A stretch of 64,000 nucleotides of DNA from Paracoccus sanguinis. GTDB taxonomy: Bacteria; Pseudomonadota; Alphaproteobacteria; Rhodobacterales; Rhodobacteraceae. Below the pieces are notes generated by a model. That model worked only from the letters and a program-made list of their open reading frames with translations, ran no database searches and was not told where the DNA came from. A program made the translations under genes and the position numbers. Shown here piece by piece: positions 27,504 through 38,563 of this stretch. The stretch spans positions 248,001 through 312,000 of the forward strand of contig NZ_FNNA01000003.1 in assembly GCF_900106665.1 (NCBI RefSeq), written 5' to 3'. Position 1 is the stretch's first letter. Every line of letters begins with the position of its first letter.

Positions 27504-29942
27504 ATGAGCCAGTTCGACGACGCCGACGCCTTCGAGGCCGCAGCCGCCCGTGCCCCCGCCCCCCGCCCGTCGCTCAGTGCGCGGGCGATGGGGATCGGGG
27601 CGCAGGCGGCGCCCGCCTATCTCGACGGGCTGAACCCCGCGCAGCTCGCCGCGGTCGAGGCGCTGGACGGCCCCGTCCTGCTGCTCGCCGGCGCGGGCAC
27701 CGGCAAGACCCGCGCGCTCACCACCCGCATCGCGCATCTTCTGACCCAGGGCCGGGCCACCCCCGGCCGCATCCTCGCCGTGACCTTCACCAACAAGGCC
27801 GCGCGCGAGATGAAGGCGCGGATCGCCAAGCTCCTGGGCGAGACGATCGAGGGGATGCCGTGGCTCGGCACCTTCCACTCGGTCAGCGTCAAGATCCTGC
27901 GCCGCCACGCCGAGCTCGTCGGCGTGGGCGACCTGCACCTGAAGTCGAGCTTCACCATCCTCGACACCGACGACCAGCTGCGGCTGCTCAAGCAGCTCAT
28001 CGCCGCCGAGAACATCGACGAGAAGCGCTGGCCGGCGCGGATGCTCGCCGGTCTCATCGACGACTGGAAGAACCGCGCCCTCACCCCCGGCCGCGTGCCC
28101 GCGTCCGAGGCGCACGCCTACGACGGCAAGGGCGTCGCGCTCTACACCCAATACCAGCGCCGCCTGATCGAGCTGAACGCCACCGACTTCGGCGACCTGC
28201 TCTTGCACTGCGTGACGATCTTTCAGGCCCACCCGGACGTGCTCGCGCAGTGGCAGGACCGCTTCCGCTACATCCTCGTCGACGAGTATCAGGATACCAA
28301 CGTCGCCCAGTATCTCTGGCTGCGGCTGCTCGCGGCCGGGCACCGCAACATCTGCTGCGTGGGCGACGACGACCAGTCGATCTACGGCTGGCGAGGCGCC
28401 GAGGTCGGCAACATCCTGCGGTTCGAGACGGACTTCCCCGGCGCCCAGGTGATCCGACTGGAACAGAACTACCGCTCGACACCGCAGATCCTCGCCGCCG
28501 CCTCGGGCCTCATCGCCGCCAACAAGGGTCGCCTCGGCAAGACGCTATGGACCGACGCCGAACCGGGCGAGAAGGTCCGCCTCATCGGCCACTGGGACAG
28601 CGAGGCCGAGGCCCGCTGGATCGGCGAGGAGATCGAGGCCTTCCACGGCGGCCACCGCCATTCCGTCGGCCGCCGCAGCCTCAACGACATCGCCATCCTG
28701 GTGCGCGCTGCCCACCAGATGCGGGCCTTCGAGGACCGCTTCATGACCATCGGACTGCCCTACCGCGTGATCGGCGGCCCGCGCTTCTACGAGCGGCTCG
28801 AGATCCGCGACGCGATGGCCTATTTCCGCCTCGCCGTCTCGCCCACCGACGACCTCGCCTTCGAGCGCATCGCCAACACCCCCAAGCGGGGGCTGGGCGA
28901 CAAGGGCTTGCAGACCATCCAGCGCGTCGCCCGGGCCGAGGGGCTGTCGCTGCTGCAGGGGGCGGCGGCGGCGGTCGCCGCGGGCGATCTGGGCGGCAAG
29001 GCTGCGGGCCAGATGCGGCTCTTCACCGAGGCGATGGGCCGCTTTCACGCCGACGCGCTCGACAGCCGGGTGAGCCATGTCGAGCTGGCCGAGCGCATCC
29101 TTGACGAGACCGGCTACACGGCCATGTGGCAGGCCGACAAGTCGCCGGACGCGCCCGGCCGCCTCGACAACCTCAAGGAACTCGTCAAGGCGCTGGAAGA
29201 GTTCGAGAACCTGCAGGGCTTCCTCGAGCACGTGGCGCTGGTGATGGACGCGGCCGAGGGCGAGCAGGCCGAAGAGGTGTCGATCATGACGCTGCACGCG
29301 GCCAAGGGCCTCGAATACCCCATCGTGTTCCTGCCGGGGTGGGAAGACGGGCTGTTCCCCAGCCAGCGCAGCATGGACGAATCGGGCCTGAAGGGCCTCG
29401 AGGAAGAGCGGCGGCTCGCCTATGTCGGCCTGACCCGGGCCGAGGACCTCGCCACCATCAGCTTCGCCGGCAACCGGCGGATGTACGGCCAGTGGCAGTC
29501 GTCGCTGCCCTCGCGCTTCATCGACGAGCTGCCCGAGGATCAGATCGAGGTGCTGACGCCCCCCGGCCTCTACGGCGGCGGCTACGGCGCGGCGGCGCAA
29601 GGCTTCGGGCAGCCCTTCACCCCCTCGGCCATGCACGACCGCGCCAGCCGCGCCGACGTCTACAACTCGCCCGGCTGGAAGCGGATGCAGGAGCGCGCGG
29701 CGGCCCGGTCCGCGCCGACCCACCGCACCCCGATCGTCATCGACGCGACCCCGGGCGAGCGCTTCGCCGTGGGCGAGCGGGTGTTCCATCCGAAGTTCGG
29801 CACCGGCACGGTTCAGGGCATCGCCGAAGACACGCTGACGGTCGAGTTTCCCGCCGGCTTCAAGACCATCAAGGCGGCCTACGTCCAGCCCGCCGCCGAG
29901 GCCGCCCGCGACATCACCCCATCGGACGACGTGCCGTTCTGA
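27504..29942 (+). CDS. uvrD: ATP-dependent DNA helicase UvrD/PcrA
   Basis: This 812-residue superfamily 1 helicase moves 3' to 5' and works in excision and mismatch repair and in removing stalled complexes. Motif Q/I is GLNPAQLAAV then AGAGTGKTRALTTR, motif Ia FTNKAAREMK, motif II VDEYQDTN, motif III GDDDQSIYGWRGA, motif IV LEQNYRST, motif V TLHAAKGLEYPIVFL and motif VI RRLAYVGLTRA. A 30-residue Ala/Pro-rich leader precedes the core. The C-terminal region contains RFAVGERVFHPKFGTGTV, the Tudor-like PcrA/UvrD tail that binds RNA polymerase. Confidence 0.96.
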   Translation: MSQFDDADAFEAAAARAPAPRPSLSARAMGIGAQAAPAYLDGLNPAQLAAVEALDGPVLLLAGAGTGKTRALTTRIAHLLTQGRATPGRILAVTFTNKAAREMKARIAKLLGETIEGMPWLGTFHSVSVKILRRHAELVGVGDLHLKSSFTILDTDDQLRLLKQLIAAENIDEKRWPARMLAGLIDDWKNRALTPGRVPASEAHAYDGKGVALYTQYQRRLIELNATDFGDLLLHCVTIFQAHPDVLAQWQDRFRYILVDEYQDTNVAQYLWLRLLAAGHRNICCVGDDDQSIYGWRGAEVGNILRFETDFPGAQVIRLEQNYRSTPQILAAASGLIAANKGRLGKTLWTDAEPGEKVRLIGHWDSEAEARWIGEEIEAFHGGHRHSVGRRSLNDIAILVRAAHQMRAFEDRFMTIGLPYRVIGGPRFYERLEIRDAMAYFRLAVSPTDDLAFERIANTPKRGLGDKGLQTIQRVARAEGLSLLQGAAAAVAAGDLGGKAAGQMRLFTEAMGRFHADALDSRVSHVELAERILDETGYTAMWQADKSPDAPGRLDNLKELVKALEEFENLQGFLEHVALVMDAAEGEQAEEVSIMTLHAAKGLEYPIVFLPGWEDGLFPSQRSMDESGLKGLEEERRLAYVGLTRAEDLATISFAGNRRMYGQWQSSLPSRFIDELPEDQIEVLTPPGLYGGGYGAAAQGFGQPFTPSAMHDRASRADVYNSPGWKRMQERAAARSAPTHRTPIVIDATPGERFAVGERVFHPKFGTGTVQGIAEDTLTVEFPAGFKTIKAAYVQPAAEAARDITPSDDVPF

Positions 29943-30090
29943 GTCGCCGCCGCGAAGGCTGCCGCCCCGCCGCCCCGCCGAGTCGCGGCATCGCCCACCG
30001 GACGGCCCCGCTGGCTCAACCCGATCCGCTGACGGCTCTGCGGGGGTCCCACACCCCCGAATCCCCCTGCCCGCCGGTCAGCCGCCCCGC

Positions 30091-30140
30091 CCCCCTCGGG
30101 CTGGACCCAAATATCCCGGGGTCCGGGGCAGCGCCCCGGC
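30091..30140 (-). repeat. Interspersed hairpin repeat, copy B
   Basis: Read on the minus strand, a CCGGGGC/GCCCCGG stem with a 3-nt loop (30124-30140) is followed by ACCCCGGGATATTTGGGTCC and AGCCCGAGGGGGG. The copy at 58004-58062 has the same order of parts: hairpin, ACCCC, GGATATTT, GTCCAGCCCGAGGGGGG. It occupies the uvrD-yciB gap. Confidence 0.7.
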
Positions 30141-30201
30141 CGGCGCCGCCGCTCGCCGCTTCCGCTTGCCCCTTGGCCACGCTTGCGCGAAAACCCCCGC
30201 C

Positions 30202-30852
30202 ATGACCGATCGCACCCCCGCCTCCGCCCCGCGCGCGCCCCTTCCCCACAGCCTCAAGCTGGCGCTCGACTACGGGCCGCTCGTGGCCTTCCTCGTCGTG
30301 TTCCTGCTCTACCGTGACCGCACCGTGCACTGGGGCGGGCAGAGCTATCCCGGGCTGATCGTCGCCACGCTGGTCTTCGTGCCGCTGACCATCGCCGCCA
30401 ACGCCGTGCTCTGGGCGCGCACCCGCAAGCTTTCGGTCATGCAGCTCGTCACGCTGGTGATCGTGGTGATCTTCGGCGGGCTGACGATCTGGCTCAACGA
30501 CGAGCGCTTCATCAAGATGAAGCCCACCTTCATCTACCTGCTGCTGGCCGGGATGCTCGGCCTCGGCCTCGTGCTGCGTCGCAACTGGCTGGCGCTGGCG
30601 ATGGGCGAGATGGTGCCGCTCGCCCCCGAGGGCTGGCGCCGGCTGACCCTCAGGATGACCGGGCTGTTCCTGACGCTTGCGGTCCTCAACGAGATCATCC
30701 GGCGCACCCAGTCCGACACCACCTGGGTGCTGTTCAAGACCGTGGGTCTGATCGCGCTGACCTTCGTCTTCCTGATGGCCAACGTCCCGCTGATCCAGCG
30801 TTACGCGCTGATCCCCGAGGAGAACGCGGGCGAGGACGGCACCCCGCGCTGA
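30202..30852 (+). CDS. yciB: Inner-membrane protein YciB (septation protein A family)
   Basis: This 216-residue protein with about five to six helices belongs to the YciB/IspZ family, linked to envelope maintenance and septation. Characteristic parts are LKLALDYGPLVAFLVVFLLY near the N-terminus, the KMKPTFIYLLLAGMLGLGL segment, the WRRLTLRMTGLFLTLAVLNEIIRR stretch and the C-terminal ANVPLIQRYALI. I start at 30202, since the segment upstream is not family-like. The last 52 bp overlap the 3' end of the hydrolase gene on the opposite strand. Confidence 0.92.
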   Translation: MTDRTPASAPRAPLPHSLKLALDYGPLVAFLVVFLLYRDRTVHWGGQSYPGLIVATLVFVPLTIAANAVLWARTRKLSVMQLVTLVIVVIFGGLTIWLNDERFIKMKPTFIYLLLAGMLGLGLVLRRNWLALAMGEMVPLAPEGWRRLTLRMTGLFLTLAVLNEIIRRTQSDTTWVLFKTVGLIALTFVFLMANVPLIQRYALIPEENAGEDGTPR

Positions 30853-31715
30853 GGCGCCACCAACCGCGACCAGCGCCGCGCCGGCCGTGCCGGCCCCGCC
30901 GCCGCCAGCAGCGGCAGCGGCAGCGCCGCGGGTGTGCAGAGCACGCAGCGCCACAGGTCGAAGAGCCCGGCGCGCAGATAGGGCGACCAGTGGCAGGCGC
31001 GGCTCGCCCGCGGGTCGATCGCGAAGCCCAGCCGCCCGAGGCTCTCAAGCGTCGCCGCATCGTCGATCTGCAGGTCCACCCAGTTCCGCCGCGGCTGCCC
31101 GAGCCCGAACCCCAGCGCCCGATGCCGCCCGGCCGACAGGATCAGCTCGAGCGCGAGGTCGAACGGGTCGTTCTCGCGCGACGTGACGTTGACGACCTCG
31201 GCCAGCATCCCCGCGGGGCTGGCGATGGCCGCCTCGGCCCGCGGGCGCAGCTCGGCCGCGGCGAGCAGCACGACCCGCCCCACCGCCCCCGGCGCGGCGC
31301 GCCCCAGCGCCGCCAGCGCCACCCGGGCGCCGAGCGAATGGCCGATCAGCGCCACCGGCCGCCGCGCCGCGAGCGCGAGCCGGTCGATCAGCGCGGCGAG
31401 CTCCGCCCCGACCTCGGCCGCCCGCCCATGCACCGCCCTCAGCCCGCCGCAGCTGTCCCAGCCAAGCGCCACCCCCAGCCCCTCGCTCCCCTCGGCGCTG
31501 AACCCGAGCGCCGCGGGCCAGGACAGCGCCCGGCGCGCGCCCGGATTGGGGGTGAGCGACAGGATGTGGTGATGGGGCGAGCGGCCGGGGACGGACGGGG
31601 TGAAGCGGTAGCCGTGGATCATCACCACCACGGGCCGGTCCGGGGGCAGCGCCTCGGCGCGGCGCCACAACTCGGCCGGGACCGGAGCCCCGCTGTCGAT
31701 CCTGACCAGCGCCAT
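30801..31715 (-). CDS. Alpha/beta-hydrolase, serine esterase type
   Basis: This 304-residue protein has the alpha/beta-hydrolase fold: an oxyanion-hole HG in VVVMIHGYRF (about residues 32-41), the nucleophile elbow GHSLGARVA with the serine in GHSLG, and a later NVTSRENDPFD stretch that should carry the acid residue. The nearby LRAVHGRAAEVGAELAALIDRL helix is usual for the family. No signal peptide is visible. The start at 31715 fits the domain; codons upstream run through an 11-bp tandem repeat and should be non-coding. It ends inside yciB on the other strand. Confidence 0.8.
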   Translation of the reverse strand: MALVRIDSGAPVPAELWRRAEALPPDRPVVVMIHGYRFTPSVPGRSPHHHILSLTPNPGARRALSWPAALGFSAEGSEGLGVALGWDSCGGLRAVHGRAAEVGAELAALIDRLALAARRPVALIGHSLGARVALAALGRAAPGAVGRVVLLAAAELRPRAEAAIASPAGMLAEVVNVTSRENDPFDLALELILSAGRHRALGFGLGQPRRNWVDLQIDDAATLESLGRLGFAIDPRASRACHWSPYLRAGLFDLWRCVLCTPAALPLPLLAAAGPARPARRWSRLVAPQRGVPSSPAFSSGISA

Positions 31716-31767
31716 GGCGCACCTCGTCGATCTCCTGCGCCGAAGATGCGCGGATTTCGCAACCGCA

Positions 31768-31899
31768 GCATGACGCGCGGGTGACGGTCGGGTGACGGAG
31801 GGGGGGTGATGCCTGCCATGCGCCGGGTCGTTCGCATGAACCGTGCATGAACATCGCACGAACATTGCACGAACCGCGCAGGGATGGTGCATGGCCCAC
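31768..31899. repeat. Phased 11-bp tandem repeat array upstream of the hydrolase gene
   Basis: Cutting the sequence every 11 bp from 31768 gives twelve units. Units 1-3 are GCATGACGcgc, GGGTGACGgtc and GGGTGACGgag; units 4-6 are degenerate; units 7-10 are GCATGAACcgt, GCATGAACatc, GCACGAACatt and GCACGAACcgc; units 11-12 begin GCA again. Phase is kept throughout (31768 to 31834 is 66 bp). The array lies 52 bp upstream of the minus-strand hydrolase start and 62 bp beyond the rpmG stop. The period, close to one helical turn, suggests either cooperative binding sites on one DNA face or a decaying minisatellite. Confidence 0.8.
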
Positions 31900-31961
31900 A
31901 AACGGAAAACCGCGCCGCGGCAGGGCCGGGCGCGGTCGGGTCGTCTCGAAAGGGGGCGATC

Positions 31962-32129
31962 TTACTTGATCTTGCCTTCCTTGTACTCGACGTGCTTGCG
32001 GAGGACGGGGTCGTACTTGTTGACCGTCATCTTCTCGGTCATCGTGCGGGCGTTCTTCTTGGTGACGTAGAAGTGCCCGGTTCCCGCCGTCGAGTTCAGA
32101 CGGATCTTGATCGTCGTCGGCTTCGCCAT
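31962..32129 (-). CDS. rpmG: 50S ribosomal protein L33
   Basis: This 55-residue protein is L33, a small component of the large ribosomal subunit near the E site. The sequence [20 protein letters not shown] is followed by [20 protein letters not shown] and ends [11 protein letters not shown], matching the alphaproteobacterial form that lacks the zinc cysteines. A ribosome site (ggagcagg) precedes the ATG, and a strong TTGACA promoter lies about 75 bp upstream. The gene appears monocistronic. Confidence 0.97.
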   Translation of the reverse strand: MAKPTTIKIRLNSTAGTGHFYVTKKNARTMTEKMTVNKYDPVLRKHVEYKEGKIK

Positions 32130-32202
32130 TGGTCCTGCTCCTGCTGCGGGGCGGGCCTCTGGGCCGCTGTCCGATTACCCCGTCCTAATCTTTGAAGCCC
32201 GC

Positions 32203-32230
32203 CTTTTAAGCGTGCCCACCCGGGTGTCAA
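32203..32230 (-). promoter_or_regulatory. Sigma-70 promoter of rpmG
   Basis: On the minus strand a perfect -35 TTGACA (32230-32225) is followed after 16 bp by TAAAAG (32208-32203). It lies about 75 bp upstream of rpmG in an AT-richer patch and is one of the clearest promoters in the window. Confidence 0.65.
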
Positions 32231-32264
32231 CCGGATTCGGCTCGAAATGCCGCCGAAAACGCCC

Positions 32265-32696
32265 TCAGCGCGCCCTGAGCAGGCACATGACCTTGGCGAC
32301 GCCCCCGCCCGCATCCTCGATCGGCACCAGCACCGCGGTCGAGGCGACCGCACGGCGGCAGTCGAGCGTGACGCGCACCGTCTCGCCGCCCGCCGCCTCG
32401 GCCAGCGCGCCGCGCAGGGCGAGCCCATCGGCGTGGGGCCAGAGCTGCCACCAGAAGCGGCCGCCGGGGCCGAACCGCCCCGGCTCACCCGGCATCAGCA
32501 GCGACTGCGCAGCGGGGTTGAGCTGGGTCACGCGGCCATCTGGGTCCATCAGGATCACCGGCTGGACCATGTGGCGCATGAGCGCGAGCGCCAGCCGCGT
32601 GCCGCGGTCGGCGCCGGGGGTGGAGGACAGCGCGAGGCCGGCGGCCAGGTCGACCGGGATGGCATCGCGCAGGACGGATTCGGGGTGCGGCAGCAT
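32265..32696 (-). CDS. PAS-domain sensor-like protein
   Basis: This 143-residue protein contains one PAS domain: LALMRHMVQPVILMDPDGRVTQLNPAAQSLL is the usual PAS entry, and a FWWQLWPHADG segment and the terminal strand AVLVPIEDAGGGVAKVMCLL complete the fold. There is no kinase, GGDEF or helix-turn-helix output, so it is probably a small sensor or adaptor; the ligand is unknown. The start at 32696 has a ribosome site (gaggga). Its promoter region is unusually AT-rich for this genome and contains a GCAACT/AGTTGC inverted repeat. Confidence 0.78.
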   Translation of the reverse strand: MLPHPESVLRDAIPVDLAAGLALSSTPGADRGTRLALALMRHMVQPVILMDPDGRVTQLNPAAQSLLMPGEPGRFGPGGRFWWQLWPHADGLALRGALAEAAGGETVRVTLDCRRAVASTAVLVPIEDAGGGVAKVMCLLRAR

Positions 32697-32736
32697 GGAA
32701 TCCCTCGCGAAACTGAAAATGGGTACGACAATCCCT

Positions 32737-32756
32737 GCAACTTTAGCATGAGTTGC
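32737..32756. promoter_or_regulatory. Inverted repeat upstream of the PAS gene
   Basis: GCAACT (32737-32742) and AGTTGC (32751-32756) form a perfect inverted repeat with an 8-bp spacer, centred about 50 bp before the PAS gene start, with a TAAAGT-like -10 overlapping the left arm on the minus strand. A repressor operator is plausible. Confidence 0.42.
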
Positions 32757-32840
32757 GGAACCGACAGACACAATTTTCATCAGTCGGTCTGCCGCCGCGA
32801 CTCGGGCGGTCGCGTGCGGGGCCGGGCAGGAGTGGGAAAC

Positions 32841-33257
32841 GCGCGGACGGCCTGTAAGCCGGGTTCTGTCCAAGGGGCTTGCACCCCTCTGGATGACCAT
32901 TCCTCTCGGCCCGCCATTGCTGACGGGCTCAAGCTGCCAACCCGGATCTGCTGGGGCGCAGGCGGCCCTGCGGGGTTGCCCCCGCGCGCGATCCCTATTC
33001 GGCATTGCTCCCGGTGGGGCTTGCCGTGCCGGTCCGGTTGCCCGTCCCGCGGTGGGCTTTTACCCCACCGTTTCACCCTTGCCTGCGGCTGGTACCCCGA
33101 AGGGGCCTGGCCGCGGGCGGTCTCTTCTCTGTGGCGCTTTCCCTGGGGTTGCCCCCGCCGGGCGTTACCCGGCACCGTGCCTGCATGGAGCCCGGACTTT
33201 CCTCGCGCGGCCCCGTCCCGAAGGTCGGCCCGCCCGCGGTCATCCAGCCATCCGCGC
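32841..33257 (-). ncRNA. rnpB: RNase P RNA (type A)
   Basis: This is the catalytic RNA that matures tRNA 5' ends. On the minus strand the universal core GAGGAAAGTCCGGGCTCC occurs near the 5' end and AGAACCCGGCTTACAGGCC at the 3' end. The P1 helix closes the molecule: GCGCGGA at 33257 pairs with TCCGCGC ending at 32841. The length of about 417 nt fits an alphaproteobacterial type A molecule. A promoter placed to start at 33257 precedes it. Open frames across this stretch are spurious. Confidence 0.97.
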
Positions 33258-33264
33258 AGGCGCC

Positions 33265-33293
33265 GAGATAGGGGGGGCGGCGGGTCTGGTCAA
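33265..33293 (-). promoter_or_regulatory. rnpB promoter
   Basis: On the minus strand TTGACC (33293-33288) and TATCTC (33270-33265) are separated by exactly 17 bp. Initiation 7 nt after the -10 falls on 33257, the first base of the predicted P1 helix, which supports both calls. Confidence 0.7.
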
Positions 33294-33342
33294 GCGCGGC
33301 CTCACCGCCCGGGCGGTCGAAAGATCCATCAGCACGGACGAC

Positions 33343-33359
33343 GGGGGCGGACAGCCCCC
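33343..33359 (-). terminator. Hairpin downstream of the DUF1223 gene
   Basis: GGGGGC (33343-33348) pairs with GCCCCC (33354-33359) around a 5-nt loop, 7 bp past the DUF1223 stop. It would separate this transcript from rnpB. No T-run follows. Confidence 0.4.
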
Positions 33360-33366
33360 TGCCCTT

Positions 33367-34491
33367 TCAGTCCAGCCGCAGCGCCGCGAGGATCGGCCCG
33401 GGGCGCCCGCCCCGCAGCGGCTGCTGGACGAGGATCGCGTGGCGGGTGTCGGCGGGGTAGCCGCGGCTTGCCATGGTGCCCGGCCGCACGGTCAGGCGCA
33501 GCGGGGTGCGGGCCGGCCAGGCGCTGAGCTTTTCGACCCCCACCACGATGTTGCGGTAGAGGATCGAGTGGCCGCGGTTCTCGCCCCCGTCGATCCGCAC
33601 CTTGCGCTCGGGCAGGTAGCGGACCAGCAGCACGTCGACGCCGCCGGGGATCGCCGCCCGGGGGGTGAGGTCGATCACCGGGTTGCCGCCGTCCTCGGCC
33701 GCGGTGACCATGACGGCGGGTGGGCGGCTCGAATGTTCGTCGATGAGGGCCAGCAGCCCCATCCGGCCGACGCCGATCAGCGTGTCCTGCCCGTCCACGA
33801 TGATCTGCGGCGTATAGACCCCGCGTTCGCCGGCGGCGGCAGCGTAGCCCTCTTGCCGGGTGGTGTGGCGGGGGTCGGCGAAATTGTCGGTCCAGCCGAG
33901 ATAGTCCCAATAATCGACGTGCCAGCTGAGCGGCAGCACGCCGGGCAGGTCGGCGAGCCCGGCCAGCAGCGCATCCGCCGCAGGGCAGGTCGAGCAGCCC
34001 TGCGCGGTGAAGAGCTCAACCACCACCGGCGCCGCGATGCTGCGCGCCATCGCGGCGCGGGGCGCCGGGGCGGCCTGCCCGCGCATCGGGTCGGCGCGCT
34101 CGGGGACGAGGGCGAAGCCTTCTCCGCCCATCGGCATGTCCTCGACGAACCCCTCGCCGGGGCCGGTGTAGCCGTTGTCGTCGGGGGCCTCGATCACCGC
34201 GATGTCGCCGGGATCGGCGGCGTCACCCGTGTCGCCCGGGTCGAAGCCGGGATCGACGTCGCCGGTGTCGGGCGCGTCGCCCACCTGCTCCTGCCCCGGC
34301 GCGCCGTCGAAGGGGTCGGCGGAGAGCGGGTGCGGCGCGGCGGTCAGCGAGACGAGCAGCACGGAAAGCGCGAGTGCCAGCGCCTTGAGTGGCGTCCGGC
34401 CCGGCCCGGCGGAGGGCCCCGATGACAGGGCGCAGGCCAGCCGCGAAGTCGGGACAGGGTGGCGGAATGGGGTCGGAGCGGCGCAGGACAT
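33367..34491 (-). CDS. DUF1223 thioredoxin-fold exported protein
   Basis: This 374-residue protein belongs to the DUF1223 family. The domain (about 153-374) opens with [21 protein letters not shown], with redox-type cysteines C166 and C169, then [25 protein letters not shown] and the [14 protein letters not shown] end. The N-terminus has a hydrophobic export segment (about 35-57), preceded by an unusually long polar stretch, and followed by a disordered Asp/Gly/Pro-rich region to about 115. Function is unproven; a periplasmic thiol role is inferred from the CxxC. It is divergent from acnA. Confidence 0.85.
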   Translation of the reverse strand: MSCAAPTPFRHPVPTSRLACALSSGPSAGPGRTPLKALALALSVLLVSLTAAPHPLSADPFDGAPGQEQVGDAPDTGDVDPGFDPGDTGDAADPGDIAVIEAPDDNGYTGPGEGFVEDMPMGGEGFALVPERADPMRGQAAPAPRAAMARSIAAPVVVELFTAQGCSTCPAADALLAGLADLPGVLPLSWHVDYWDYLGWTDNFADPRHTTRQEGYAAAAGERGVYTPQIIVDGQDTLIGVGRMGLLALIDEHSSRPPAVMVTAAEDGGNPVIDLTPRAAIPGGVDVLLVRYLPERKVRIDGGENRGHSILYRNIVVGVEKLSAWPARTPLRLTVRPGTMASRGYPADTRHAILVQQPLRGGRPGPILAALRLD

Positions 34492-34635
34492 GGCCTGTCT
34501 TTAGGGCCAATTCGTCGGAGCGGCCAAATCAACGCTTCGTTAGACCTGCGCGCTGTGGCGTGACCGCCGCACCCGGCCCGGCGCGGCGTTCCGCCCGCAC
34601 CCCGCCGCCACGGTTCGGCCCCACGCAATGCCGCA

Positions 34636-34673
34636 CTTGCAGCGCCCGCGCGAAATGTATACTATGGCATACA
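34636..34673 (+). promoter_or_regulatory. acnA promoter with overlapping TGTAT/ATACA palindrome
   Basis: A -10-like TATACT (34658-34663) lies 16 bp after CTTGCA (34636-34641). TGTAT (34656-34660) and ATACA (34669-34673) form an inverted repeat with an 8-bp spacer covering the -10. This is a likely repressor site controlling aconitase, of the size bound by GntR-type dimers; the regulator is not identified. Confidence 0.55.
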
Positions 34674-34790
34674 AAGACGCACCCCGGGGACCGCCGACCC
34701 GCCATGCGGCGCTTGCGCTGCGCGGCGGATCGGGGCAATCGGGGCGCAGACCCGCCCTCCCGCCAGCTCTCCACCGTTGAAAGGACAGCC

Positions 34791-37577
<2,787 letters not shown>

Positions 37578-37600
37578 GCCCGCGCCGGGCTGAGGATCGA

Positions 37601-37627
37601 AGGGGCCCCCAGGCGGGGCCCCTTTTC
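37601..37627 (+). terminator. Rho-independent terminator of acnA
   Basis: AGGGGCCCC (37601-37609) pairs perfectly with GGGGCCCCT (37615-37623) around a 5-nt loop and is followed by TTTT. It is among the most classical terminators in the window. Confidence 0.9.
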
Positions 37628-37721
37628 ACATTCGGTTGGGCAAATGTTGAATTGCGCGGCCCGCGCGCCCCGTGCCAGCGTGACGGTTCTTCCAGTGTTC
37701 ATGCAGCAAGGGATCTGACCG

Positions 37722-38513
37722 ATGGCGACCATCAACGGCACCAATGAGAACAACACCCTCTATGGCACCGCCTGGGCGGACCTGATCCGCGGGTTCGACG
37801 GGGACGACCGGATCTACGGCCGGGCCGGCAACGACACGATTTATGGCGGCGACGACCACGACAGCATCTGGGGCGAGAACGGCGACGACATCATCGTGGC
37901 CGGCAAGGGCGAGGATCGGGTGTGGGGCGGGGCCGGCAATGACCGGATCACCGACGAAAGCGGCAACGACATGCTGGACGGCGGCGACGGCAACAACCTC
38001 ATCAACGCCGGGGAGGGCAACGACACGATCCGCTCGGGAACCGGGTCCGACACCATCAACGCCGGCGAAGGCAACGACATCGTCAGCTCGGGCGCGGGCG
38101 GGGACCGGATCTTCGGGCTCGAGGGCGACGACCGCATCGGCGCGGGCGCCGGCCACGACATCCTGATCGGCGGCGAGGGCAACGACACGCTGATCGGCGG
38201 GCTCGGCAACGACGACCTGGCCGCAGGCGAGGGCAGCGACTACCTGAACGGTGGGGCGGGCAACGACATGCTGCGCGGCGGCGAGGGTGATGACCGCTTC
38301 GTCTTCACCGCCGGTCTCGACACGGTGCGCAACTTCGACAGCGACGACGACGTGATCGACCTGCGCAGCTTCGCGGGCCTCGACAGCTATGCGGACGTGC
38401 GTGCGCATCTCGTGCAGGCCGGCAACCATGTCGAGTTCCGGCACGGCGCCGACGTGCTGCGGATCGAGTGGACCCGGCTCGGCGAACTCGGGTCCGACGA
38501 TTTCAACTGGTAA
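37722..38513 (+). CDS. RTX calcium-binding repeat protein, probably type I secreted
   Basis: This 263-residue protein is almost wholly built of glycine/aspartate nonapeptide repeats of the GGxGxDxUx kind, about 16-18 copies from residue 10 to 195 (for example GGAGNDRIT, GGEGNDTLI, GGAGNDMLR). They fold as a parallel beta-roll binding calcium outside the cell. The end, from DTVRNFDSDDDVIDLRSFAG to the final DDFNW, resembles uncleaved C-terminal secretion signals of type I substrates. There is no N-terminal signal peptide and no catalytic domain. No type I exporter gene is nearby. Ribosome site aaggga precedes the ATG. Confidence 0.88.
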   Translation: MATINGTNENNTLYGTAWADLIRGFDGDDRIYGRAGNDTIYGGDDHDSIWGENGDDIIVAGKGEDRVWGGAGNDRITDESGNDMLDGGDGNNLINAGEGNDTIRSGTGSDTINAGEGNDIVSSGAGGDRIFGLEGDDRIGAGAGHDILIGGEGNDTLIGGLGNDDLAAGEGSDYLNGGAGNDMLRGGEGDDRFVFTAGLDTVRNFDSDDDVIDLRSFAGLDSYADVRAHLVQAGNHVEFRHGADVLRIEWTRLGELGSDDFNW

Positions 38514-38530
38514 CTCGGCTCATCCAAGGG

Positions 38531-38558
38531 GGCGCGCATCTGCGGGCAGGTGCGCGCC
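38531..38558. terminator. Hairpin between convergent RTX and small-protein genes
   Basis: GGCGCGCA (38531-38538) pairs perfectly with TGCGCGCC (38551-38558); an inner CTG/CAG pair shortens the loop. It lies 17 bp after the RTX stop and 5 bp beyond the opposing gene's stop, so it can serve both transcripts. Confidence 0.55.
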
Positions 38559-38563
38559 GTCCG

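Noticed and set aside
32247..34425. Long open frames across rnpB and the DUF1223 gene
   Set aside because: RNase P RNA and a clear DUF1223 protein explain this DNA on the opposite strand.
37628..37655. SqrR-like site before the RTX gene (ATTC and GAAT present)
   Set aside because: The half-sites are separated by 15 bases, not 8.
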